DNA of 64,000 bases from Phytophthora sp. 'mugwort' (Eukaryota > Oomycota > Peronosporomycetes > Peronosporales > Peronosporaceae): contig JAUCEF010000005.1 in NCBI GenBank assembly GCA_033558025.1, positions 5,580,001 to 5,644,000 on the forward strand, given 5' to 3'. A program made the position numbers and the translations under genes. The notes beneath the pieces are model-generated. The model searched no databases. It was not told where the DNA came from and was given only the letters and a program-made list of their open reading frames with translations. This document shows, one piece after another, positions 21,221-31,941 of the stretch; position 1 is the first letter of the stretch, and every line of letters starts with the position of its first letter.

Positions 21221-22011
21221 GTTATTAGTTGGTCTATCTGTATACATACCCTCTTAATTTTTTTTTATAGAAATTTAATTAATTAGGAAGGTATATGGTG
21301 CTGAAGGAGCTTTAACCCTTCTCGGACCTATATAATATCAAATTGATGACCCTAACGTTCTGAGACTATTGATTGGCTGTCTGGTTAGAAACACCTCCTA
21401 GGTATTAAATTCATTAAACCTACTCTCGGCTAATAATTAAGGTGAGAATTACGGAAAATAAAAAACTGCCGGCGTAATGTGCTAGTACATACTACTTAGG
21501 CGGAAGCTGTCGTGTCTGCCCTCAACACGAAAGCTCTGCAGCACCTGCAGGCCCGGCCTCACCGAGCCTGGCTCAGACGACAATCGGTTATTCGGGCAGC
21601 CGGGCCTCTGGGCTCTTGGGTGGCCACGCGATGTAGATTACACTGTAAACAGCAACAGGCAGCGGGTCCGACCATGTGGCTGCTCCCAGCCACCGGGATC
21701 ACTCATCGGCCGTCTGGCCCAGACTCTGGGCTTTGGTTCTTCGTGCGGACAACACCTCGCGCATGTCGCCACCAAGTGAATCCTCCCAAAGACGGGAATT
21801 GATGACGGACAGCTCACTGGAACGTGCTTGCCTTCTTCCGACAGACGGACGGTTCTTGCTAAATCGTCGTTTATTCGTTGCTTTCACCCCTCCCCACACA
21901 AGCGTTGCATTAGATCCAACGTCCCTTATCTCTCTAATCTACGTGTTGTCATTCATTAATTATAATTCAACGCTATCCCTCAGCTTATCAGAGCGGTCGC
22001 TCACTGCGTGA
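21221..22011. other. viral edge and 5' flank of the membrane-F-box gene
   Basis: The first part (to about 21480) is AT-rich, like the viral block, with no gene. The second part is GC-richer. A plus-strand frame from about 21763 to TGA 22009-22011 is in phase with the large gene downstream but shows no recognisable domain and is probably leader sequence. Confidence 0.4.
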
Positions 22012-25000
22012 GTTGACATCTCCGCAACAAGCGCGCGACAGGAAACATTAACTCTGCCTGTCGGCTGCTCTCCTGCCAAGAGTCCACACACATCAAGGAC
22101 GACGTCAACGCGCGCATCCAAGTCGGCCACGGCGTCGGCAGCGACGCCGTGGCCCAAATTGAGAGACCGAAGCGCTCCCACCTACGAACTAGGCGACTTG
22201 CTACTCTCGACCTTGAAGCTGGCGCCCGAGCAGCCTTCAGAGCGACGCGCAACGCGCTCACAAAGCCGCGGCATTCTCGCACTGAACGGAGGCCTGGCAC
22301 TGGTGGCGTGGACCGCTCTGGCGCTCGAAGAGCTGCCGCCGCGCATTTACGACCTTGTGGGCGGCATCCTACTGGTCTCAAGCGCCGGCGGCTGCTACTT
22401 GAGTGTTTGCCACGTGCTGCGTGGCGTTCCAGGGACCAAACGTGTCGGCACGCTGCTTTTGGACCGCTCCAACCCGCGCTCGTGGCCCCGGGAGAAACGC
22501 CGACTAGTTCTCGAGGTCTGCACGTGGGTAGCGAGCGTGCTGTCGCTGTATGTAACTTCGCATTCCGGCTGGATTGCTATTGGAGCTGGCGCAATGGCTG
22601 CACCGGTGTTGGCCTTCGTTAGCGACTTGTTGGCGGCGTATTTGCACCTATTGGAGACGAGGTTGGACCCGCAGCAGATGACAGGCATTAGCGGCATGCT
22701 GTGGCTCAAGGTCGCGCTGTCTTACGTCTGTATGGGGTATATTATATCCGATACGGGGAGGAAGCTGCATGACTACGTTTTTGAGGACGAAGAAAGTGAA
22801 GATAAAGTGCAGCAGCAGTTCCAGTCGGTGGATCAACTCGTGTTCAACTACCTGCTGATCACGCTGGTTGGCGCCTCGCTCATCATTGCAAGTGAATTAT
22901 TGCTGCTGTGTGCACCGACCCGACGTGCTGGCATTGCGCTTCAGGGACGGATTGTGGACGCTCGAAAGAATTGGGAACTGCACTCGCTGCGATCTCTGCT
23001 TGAAGTAACGGGAACATTTGGCGCCACGACGCTGTTCTACAGCACAACGAAGGATATGCTGCTGTCGTTGCAACTTGGCACTTGCTGTGGTGTTCTGCTT
23101 ATCCTCAGTAGCGAGATGTTGGCCTTGGCTAGTCGGCCGCGGTTCGTAAGTCCGCCGAGCCCGCAGGCTGCTGTGGAGATGCCCGCTGACCACTGGGTGA
23201 AGCTCATTCCGGTGGTCGTGATGATGTTATACTTTTTCTTCCAAGTATACGCAGCGATTGTGCGTGCCGCAAGATTACCGTCGAGCTCATTGACGCTCAT
23301 GCTGTGGTTCGTCGCTGTAGCTGCTATCACACTGACTGGTCTCGCGTTATCCGGCAGAAAACCGTCTTTGAAGGAGCTGGCTCGCTTTGGAAGACGACAG
23401 GCAGCCAGGATTTGCGTTGGCACAATCACACTCATCGCGCCCAAGGTCTCGTATGGGGTGCCAGGAGTTTTATTCTCCTGTGTGTTATCAGCTTTCTGCA
23501 TTGCCTTTTCTCGAGATTGCTGGGATGATATTGAAGTGAACGAGGGAGCTCAACTGAAAGAGATCGCGTGCTCTCCGCTACAATCAGCAGACACCCTTTC
23601 AATCTCGAGTATAAGTAAGGGTTGTCCGAGTGGTGCGCCGCAATCGTGGTCTGCACGGGCTTTGAGCTTCGTGAAAGAACGATATCCTCGCTTTTACAAA
23701 AGGGTGAAATGGACGTTTGTGGGTATCATGGTGGTGTCGACACTTGATATGTGCTCGACGTTTCTCGCGGTGATTACCCAGGACAAGCTGTCGCTGTCTC
23801 TTTCACAGTATTCCGCAATCAATGTGGTGGTTTCGGCGTCAGCTGGATATCTGACGAGCCCAGCTCCGTACGAGTTGCATCCCGCGGTGCTGCTCCATAC
23901 TGGTGTGAAGCAGTTCAAGAACAAATGGGTCGTCTTTCCGCTCCACATGTTTGTCGAGACGCTGGTGTTTCTTGGCGTTTCCGTTGGTACTTTTGCAGCT
24001 TCCTCCACAGTTTTTAGCTCGCTCACTCTTGCGGCGCTTTCTGGAATTGTGGTATCTGTCGGAGGTCACTGGGTCTGCTCGTGTCTCCACCTGACGGTTG
24101 GAACGCACACGCGCATGCAGCTAACAGCAACATGCGCGCTGCTTTTTTGTTTGTTCCTGATCACCTATGCGTCGATGGTATCCTTGCTCTCCATCTACCA
24201 CTACTTCGACAGCATTGAGGCGGCATTCTGCCTTGCGTCATTTGCTGGGATTTTCTTTCTGGCTGCAAGCGAAATGTTTCTGATGTGGGAACCATCTCGT
24301 GAGGTGGGCTTGCTGTTGCAGTGCCGGGTTACAAACGCTAAAGAAAACTGGCAGCTGGAGCCACTGCGTTCTTTCTTGGAGCTTTTCACGTGGTTTGCAG
24401 TTATCTGTGGGTCGTTTGCTATGTACGATGATCTCCTGTTGGCACTTCAGCTCGGCACTTTTTCTGGAATTGCCGTCACCCTCTCGGGTGAGTATTTCCG
24501 AAAGAACCGGTCGAAATTAATTCCATGGGGATCAGGTCTACTTGCTGAAGGTGACGTGATTGCTACACCGATATCTTCAATTGGAGGATGTCCTTTTGAC
24601 AATGTTGCTGAGCCAAACCGTGCTCGCCCTCTTCCTGTGATGCTCTTGTTTGCATACATTGGGTCGGGCACTTTCCAGTGGATCTTTGAGAATATGCGTA
24701 GTCTTGAAGTCACGGTGCTTCTGGCAACCATTGCAGGAATCGCTTTCTTGTGTTTCGCCGACATGCTGGTGCTCTTCAAACCCACACGATGGGCTGGTGT
24801 GATCCTGCAGGACCGGTTCATCAACGCAATGCAAAACTGGCGTGAATATCCAGTGCGTTCTTTTGTCGAGTTCGGTTGCTTCATGGGTGTTATCTACGGT
24901 AGCTATGCAATTTATCATGACTTGGTCGTTGCAGTCCAAGTCGGTACTCTATCTGGAATGCTGGTGACGCTTAGTGGAGAACAACTTCGGAATTGCGCAC

Positions 25001-26619
25001 GGGCTATGCCGCTGAACGGTAAGTTGTGTGTTGCGTCTTTTTAGCCGGCTGTCACCCTAACTGGCATTCTTTAATGACGTTTTTTGGTATAATACAGAAG
25101 CCGAAAAAGAAGAGGTGGAGAAAACGCAAATCCTCCCCCTGCCTGTGATGAGTCTGCTGGGCCTTATTGGTGCTGTGGCTTTCAACATTATTTATACGCA
25201 TCTTCGCAGCATTGAGGTGGCCTTTGTCCTCGCCACCACGAGCGGCGTCATTTTTGCTCTGGTCGGTGACATGTTCGTCATCTGGAAACCTACACGCAAG
25301 GTCGGCATGATTCTTCAAGAGCGTTTATTGTACTTCAAACCGAATTTCTCCAGTCATACGGGGCGGTCATGGATGGAAGTAGCTTCGCTCTGTAGCGGCT
25401 GGTATCTATCGTATGTGTTTTTGTGGCCTGGGGATCTTCTCGTCGCCATCCAGTTTGGCACTACGACTGGAATAGTGACGTGTGTTTGTGGAGAGCTGAC
25501 GGTGGAATACCTTGCTGAAGCTGAACGTCGCTTGTTAGCAGGCATATCGGCCAAGTTGGTACAAGAGTAAGTGTTTTTTTCTCTTGAGTTTTCATGAATG
25601 ACACGGGGTACGGTTTAACCGGCTGTATTTTGCTTATACCACCCAGCCCCCAAAACGGCAGCACCTTCTTCAACCTTCCTTACGAAGTTCAGTTTGAAGT
25701 CGCACACTTTCTGACTGCTGAAGACCTTCTAGTGGCGCGAGCTACATGCCACAAGATCAACAGCATGCTGAAAGCCGAGTCTGCTCGCTTTTGGTTGCAT
25801 GCAAGCCTGAGGCGAACAATTCGAGACCACTCTAACCACCGAGGACGCTCTCGAGCTCATAGCATCAGTCATCGCATGGGAAACCGTGCCCGATCGCTCG
25901 TGTATGAAGCCATCACGCTTGTACTGCCCAAAATCGTCGGAGCCAGGCATGTAAAAGTTTGTTCTTGTCTAATGCTGGTGCGCATTGTATTCTGACTGGC
26001 TCAACTTGTGTATTTTCGATATTTTAGAGACCCGGCTCAAGTGCTTACGTCTAGCAATGAAGATAATCGCGCACTGAAATGGGTGTACCTGAACGCTGAC
26101 TGGATTCGGAAGCAGAACCTACCACCATTGCCCACAGAAGTCGAGGTCGCAGGCAGCGCGCTCATCTCGTAAGTTACCTGTGCCGTCATATTTGTTAATA
26201 TGGCTTCATTGTCTAAAATTTGCAATCTGTTTCGCGCAGATTATACGCTGGGGATATTGCTTTCGATGTATTCCGTCATATGCCCGATAAGGTATTGATG
26301 TTTTAGCATTTTTGGGTGAAGTAACTCGTTAACATTCCGTGCTTTTGTGTAGAGCTCTTTGGGGATTATCATCACGCGCAACGAAGACTTCTCTATCGAT
26401 CGCGTCGATGTGCCCCGTGGCGTTTTTGACACGATCCAACGGGACCCTTTCAGTTTCGTGGCTGCCGAGACCTTATCCACGTTAGAGGAGTTTTCGAGTT
26501 GGCATTTAACGGTGGTAGCCTTCGCTACCATGACTCTCATTTTCATCGGACAATTTTCTAGCGATCTCCTTCGCGAATACGTTCTGCCAGCTTCGTTCAC
26601 GTGGTGGGGCGTAAAATGA
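22012..26619 (+). CDS. multipass membrane protein with tandem repeats and C-terminal F-box
   Basis: Exons: open from 22012 to 25018, then 25098-25566, 25647-25946, 26028-26168, 26240-26291 and 26353-26619 (TGA). All junctions keep frame; the intron at 25947 uses a GC donor (GCCAG|gcatgt). The first 1,150 or so residues are hydrophobic and built of a repeat of roughly 110-190 residues. Its core reads P-T/S-R-x2-G-x2-LQ-x-R, then NW, R-S-x2-E, DLL/V-x-A-L/V-Q-x-GT-x-SG; clear copies begin near 22910, 24290, 24780 and 25285, with weaker ones near 22440 and 23900. An F-box follows (FFNLPYEVQFEVAHFL, LLVARATC) near 25670-25800, then a region ending in one more transmembrane helix (LTVVAFATMTLIFIGQF). 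F-boxes bind Skp1, so it may be a membrane-anchored SCF ubiquitin-ligase adaptor. No in-frame ATG occurs before 22594, so the true start is unresolved. Confidence 0.7.
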
Positions 26620-26721
26620 ACCAGCTCACAGTACAAGTACACAAAGTCACGACTAAGATTAATATTATCTTCCAAGTACTAAATTGTGCATCCGACCGCA
26701 AGACCTTTTTGCTCTGCATTA

Positions 26722-29700
26722 TCACTCCGACTCTGTATCTTCTTCTTTGATTTCGATATACTGCGGCTCCTGCTTCACTCGGTTGAAACGAAGTCGCAAT
26801 GGAACTCTTGCATCATCCTCGATATCGCTTCACTTTTTTGTTCTTCATCCGAGGAAGAGTGATCAATCACGATAATTTCTGGAGGAACCTTTGTCTTTTT
26901 CAGAGCAATTTGTGGAGCAGATACTGTACAAGGCGTCGCTGTTCTTTCTGGAGTAACTGGAGAGCTCGTTGTTGCTGGTGCTGCACGTTCCTTCGGAGGC
27001 TTTGGCGTAGTCGAGACGGTCGTCACGTTCCCCGATTCGGAAATGGTGTGTACCCCCTGTCGAATAATGGCTTCGTTTTCGTCCAAAACGGAGAAACGCA
27101 CTTCACCATCTTTTCCACCTACGTCATCAGCTAACATGCGCAAATTGTTGAGAAAATAGGAAAGCTTCATGTGCTGAAAATTGCTTTTGCCGGCGCTTGA
27201 CGCTTCCTGTACCTCTTCTCGCGTTGGTTGATATTGTCCGTTCTCTTTATCCTCGATCGATCGTTCTCGCTTCAAGATCTGCTGATTCATGGACGTCAAC
27301 TGGCATTCCACCGTTCCTTTCATCCATAGCTGCTCCACTACGACGAAATGTGTCGCCCCGATGCGGTGTGCTCGGCTGATAACTTGCTGCTCCACCGATT
27401 TTGTCCCAGATCTCTTCCAGGAGAAAATATGCGTGACAAAGGAGAGGTCCAATCCGTGAGATCCCAGGTTTGACAGATATAGGACGTATAAATCTGGGTT
27501 CGAGCGGATGCCTCCAAGTTTTCGATTCGCTGGCGGAGATTAATGAGAGTGATGAAATCGGCTGTCGGGATGTCTTGCTGCTTGAATTCAACCTTGGTGC
27601 GCCAAATACTCTCTCGCAATTGGGAGAAAATGATGACTTTGAGCTCATTCTCTTGTCCTCGTGAAGGTCGCTCGAATTCTTTTATCAACTCGCGAATCCG
27701 AGTCGCCATGTAAAAGATCTTGCTGGATTTGATCTTCCAGAAATCTCGCTTATAGTTCACAAGTCTGATTGCCTTCTTGTGGATAGCGCTGCTCGTTTTC
27801 GCTTCTCCTTCGTAAAAAATATTTTTTCTACGTTGATCATTGTCTTCAAGCGGTTCAGCGTGAACGCCAGGCTGCAGCTTTTTAAATCCTATGCGAGAAT
27901 ATAACTGATAGCATAGACAGCAGCTCGGTCCTGCCTCTCGGTATCGCTTCTCTGCACAGTCAGCGCAGCACATGTGACCGCACGGTAAAATCAACAGCAA
28001 ATGTAATTGCGATGACAATTGCTGCATTCTAGGGTGGCTTTGGTCGACGAGAGTCCATGTACATAGTCACCCTGTCGATCCGAGACTCACGCACTCCCGA
28101 TGCGCGCAGTTTTGCGATCGTTCTGGCTCGTCCCCGAGCTGAGATTTCGCCCGTTAGTGTTGGCTGCAGCTAGTTGAATCGTCCTCATCACACGGCTCGC
28201 CGCAAAAATTGCAGCACGGTTCAACCAAGCTCCTCCTTAATATCTTCGACACAATGCGCGCAACATAAATGCCCACACGGTAGAAGCATGAGAAATCGCC
28301 TTTCGAGTCCGCACTCGTTGGATTTGGTCGTCTTCTTTTGAAACACACTATTCAAGTACTCGACGACTGCAGACAGTCGTACTTCATTCACCCCGGCAGC
28401 ACTCAAAATACCCATGGTTTTCTTTATCTGCTTCTCTTCCAAAGTTCACTCAACCGCATACCCACCCAGAAACGCAAGTGTTAGGTCCCTTTCCACTTGT
28501 CCGGCACCTTGGCGGTTATTACGGTGCAAGAGGCTGTCTGGGTGTATATCGCCTGCCATACCCTGATGCTGGTCATTATTATTAGGAAGATCGATGGATG
28601 TGATCACGAGGCTTGTCTGCACATGCTCAGCGATAGCGTTATACAGCTTAAATTCACTTAGTGTTGGCTCAACGACAACCGTGTGACGGATGGGTGAGGA
28701 AGGATATCACGAATGGAGTCTTTCGTGTGCCTGATCATAATTCGGCTGAGAAGATGCTGGAGACGATAGAACCGACGATTTCATTATTCTCGAAAGGACG
28801 AGCGATTGCCTTTACCATGCGTGTCCGTCGGATCGACCGTACGGCTGACTACGTATGAAGACGAGAAGTCTATGGATGTATTGGAGGTCTGCCGACTGCA
28901 GAGTGTTTTGGTGATGGCGTTCCTGTCAGTATCCATCTCCTCTCTGCGCATAGCAGGCGTGACATTTGCATCAGCAGTGTGGGCACTCGACTGCCGAGCT
29001 TGTGGCCTTCATCCACGACGACGCGTAACCAATGAACCGAAAGTAGCGACGAAATCTCACCACGGATACTTGCATCAATGTATCGCTCGGGTTGGTCTTC
29101 AAAGCCGTATCTTGACGTACGCTGCTTCTCCATCGCTGACGGAGGGCGGTGAAGCTTCCACTCCTTGTCCATTCGAGAAAAAGACACAATCACCACATCA
29201 TACTTGGCCAGCTTGGTACTTTTCGGTAGTGTCTCTTTTAAGTTCTCTGCTCGATCGACATAAGTTTTCAGCCCTCAATGCTCTACATGCATATCAATCT
29301 GCTCTGCCCAGTGTTCCACCAGCGCATCTGGAGCCACAGTGAGGGATGCAGATGAACCCACCAAGTCTTCAGCTCGGAGCGAGCGACCACGAGAAGATGA
29401 TCGGAGCTCCACACTCGCTGTATTGGAGGTCGGTGCATCAACCCGGACGGGCATTTCAGTCGTTGATTGTCCTCGAGTAAGGAGAATCAGTGCCAGCAGT
29501 GTGATGGTTTTGCCAAGTCCAGGTTCATCGCAAAGCATACCACCACAGGCGTCATAGCTCGTCTCACTGAACTCTAGCTCTAGCTCCCGGTCCATGTCCC
29601 AATGCTTACTAGGGACACTGAACGGATGCAGCAAAAGTGTGTCCCATAGCACGGCGCGTTCCCGCTTCATCATCCAACTCAAGCCTCGTCGTCGATGCTC

Positions 29701-30556
29701 GTACAACCTCAAATCGAGTCCAGCAACATCCGCATTTCACAGATCCGTCGGCGCAGCCTCAATGCCAGCCATCAAACTGTGGAAAACATCAGGGAGATTC
29801 AACCTGCGATTCGGCGCGGGCTCACGTAGCTCTGGGCTCTCATCTTTTAACGAAACACTGCACTCCACAACGCTCGACGTCGGCGACGCTACTTCCTCGG
29901 GCGGTGGCGACGATGCTTCTATCGGCACTGGTGATTGAGGAGAGCAGGCACGCTTTTGATTCTCGCTAGTAGCCTGCGTATTGCTCGGTACGCGCGTCGA
30001 AGTTGACACCCTCCGAGCCGGGCCCGGGCTTGGCGTAGGTATCGGTACAGGTCTTGGTCTCTCGGGCGTCACCTGCGTCCTGACGTCTTCCACCGATGCA
30101 GCCTGCACCCCACACGTGACATTTGCTACGCTTTGCAGCTTCCAATTTGTCCTCCTCCGTCTCATTATCCTCACGGTTATGACTCTCTAAATGACACTTG
30201 ACAAACTCGAACTCCTCGAGCTTCGAGGCAGCTGCTACGTCATGCGTCCCCTCGATCTGTAGCCACAGTCTAGCGAAGCTCCATTCCGCCGGCTCGATCA
30301 CGTACGCCCCGTTAATATGCAGTACACCGCGACGCTTGAGGACCACCAGATTGCGCAGGAAGCTATCGAGCTTGCAGCGAGGACAGCCCTCGTCCATGTT
30401 GACACATTCGAGGTCTTTGGTAACCCCTTCGCGCTCTCAGAACACGAGCTGCACGTCCATGGAGGCAAACAGATCTAGCGACACCGGGAGGCTACCGGGC
30501 ACATCGCCCAGGTCGGCGAAGCGCGGCGCCAAGGGCTCCGTCTTCACCGTCGTCAT
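26722..30556 (-). pseudogene. SNF2/RAD5-like ATPase with RING-type clusters, degraded
   Basis: From ATG 30556 the sequence encodes an unrecognised N-terminal region, then the SNF2 helicase: RLYEHRRRGLSWMM, Walker A CDEPGLGKTITLLAL near 29530, DEGH box VVVDEGHKL near 29000, RRWILTGTPSP, and C-terminal motif EQQVISRAHRIGA near 27370. Two Cys/His clusters (LPCGHLCCAHCVED near 28260; LPCGHMCCADCAEKRYREAG near 27970) resemble RING fingers, as in RAD5/SHPRH-type enzymes. The tail holds EIIVIDHSSSDEE, a typical SUMO-interacting motif, and VKQEP before the stop at 26722. In-frame TGA codons lie at 30439, 29739 and 29277 (first base on this strand) and frameshifts near 30150, 28900, 28820, 28660 and 26800. 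Such ATPases remodel chromatin or stalled forks; this copy cannot be translated intact. Confidence 0.7.
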
Positions 30557-31941
30557 CGTTGTTGACAGACCAACGAGAAGTGAAGATATATGCGACATAG
30601 CCGGATATCTTGGCTGAGAATCCAACGACATGACATGGCTACAAACTCACAGTCAAATTGATTCCAAGCAACGCCGCTGCCGTTGCAAGCGGGAACCTAC
30701 TGCAGCGTACAGCTGAGCGTAGATCGTTGGCAAACGACGATGCATGCGATCTCACTTCAGAAATTGGAATTATAATACATGTAGTTGCCTATAAGGAGCG
30801 CGCATTGTGCTCTACACCCTGTTGTAATGTATACGATTGCTACGCACGTGACTCCGTCTATGGACTTGCACGCGAGCCACGACGAGACGGCCGAAATAGA
30901 GATGGCTCGCTGGCAATGAGCTGCATTACAACCGGATGGAAGTCACCCGATCGCACGAGTCGCAACGCGTTGCTGGATGTGCGATCGTAGCGCAGATCGG
31001 ATCAGGAACATGTGCGATGCGTGGCCGCGGTGGGCCTTCTAACGCTGCCCTGCAGCAGCAGTGGTTTCACTAGAGCAGTATTTACTAACTACTAGTTGGC
31101 AACACGGCTAATTGCAGGGACTTCGCGTATGGTCGAGAACTGGATGGCTGCGGAAGGGGCTGCATTAAGAGACTACCGTAGATAGAGAGGAAACGCTGCA
31201 GCTGACACTGCCAGCGTATCCAGCGTGGTCGTCGTATCTATCGATTCGCGGCGGAATCTTATCCTCAGCGACGACTGCCGGAAAAGAAACGGCTGGGTAC
31301 GTTGAAGTGCATCCGGAGGACCCAACAAGACGCTCGACAAAACCGGTCCCCCAGCCCTTGTGCGCAATCGACGTCGGCAGTGTCACAGCTGGTGCGCTCA
31401 AATTAACTTCGAGGGGAGGGGGTGCCGCTGCGCCAGGAGAACGTGCTGCGGCGCTCACTGCATCGCGATTGCAAGTTTGCAACGACGGGGGAAATCGTGC
31501 GCCACCTGGACTTAACCGTCAAGCGCCAGGGATAGAAAGATCGCGCTGATCACTCAGCAGCACAATATACAGCCTTGAGATTGGCCTCGGAGATATATCT
31601 TTCTGGGCTGCACCCGAGGCGGTCGTTACGCGGGAATCCGTAGATTCATTGCGCGCGATTTTCACGTTTGAAGCGACCACCTTCCATTGGTTAATAATCC
31701 TCGATGTCTCATATTTCTGCCACAGAACACGGAGAATTCAATACGGACATCGGGCGAGAGACCAGCGCGCAGCATACATTTTTCGAGTGAACATCTGAAT
31801 ACGTAGAGCAACCGCCGACTTGCAGTCGCGTCGCTGACGTCGTCATTCTGCCGTTTCCTCTGAAGTCAGTACCCACTGCGTATCCTCCGCTGCTCGCTGC
31901 CTCGTGCACCCGCAGCCCGCATCCCTGCCCTGCTCGCCGCC
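30557..31941. other. intergenic between divergent genes
   Basis: About 1.4 kb between the SNF2 pseudogene start (minus) and the B56-like gene start (plus). Open frames on both strands are short and without recognisable domains. It presumably holds the promoter of the B56-like gene. I see nothing else. Confidence 0.45.

Larger units (their letters stand above)
14110..21250. mobile_element. endogenous polinton-like virus (PLV), morphogenesis block
   Basis: About 7.1 kb of AT-richer DNA without introns, with genes packed on both strands in divergent and convergent pairs only tens of bases apart. The set is that of a small double-jelly-roll DNA virus: FtsK/HerA-type packaging ATPase, penton-like minor capsid protein, major capsid protein, adenain-type maturation protease, a pVI/pX-like cationic protein, and an S74-type fibre. 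Three further small proteins have counterparts in algal and protist DNA viruses or are unknown. The order is (-) small, (-) DUF-like, (-) fibre, (+) ATPase, (+) penton, (-) pVI-like, (-) protease, (+) MCP, (-) ExoX-like. No integrase, DNA polymerase, primase or helicase is present, and I found no terminal inverted repeats or target-site duplication. Left junction is estimated from where viral coding meets the acidic transposon-like frame; the right end lies in AT-rich sequence at about 21.25-21.48 kb. Confidence 0.85.

Noticed and set aside
21763..22011. Possible N-terminal coding part of the membrane-F-box gene, separated by an in-phase TGA (read-through candidate)
   Set aside because: The stretch has no hydrophobic repeat or domain and its composition changes at the stop; leader sequence is more likely than read-through.
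26722..30556. TGA as a reassigned or selenocysteine codon in the SNF2 gene
   Set aside because: The gene also has several frameshifts and neighbouring genes end normally at TGA, so pseudogene decay explains the stops better.
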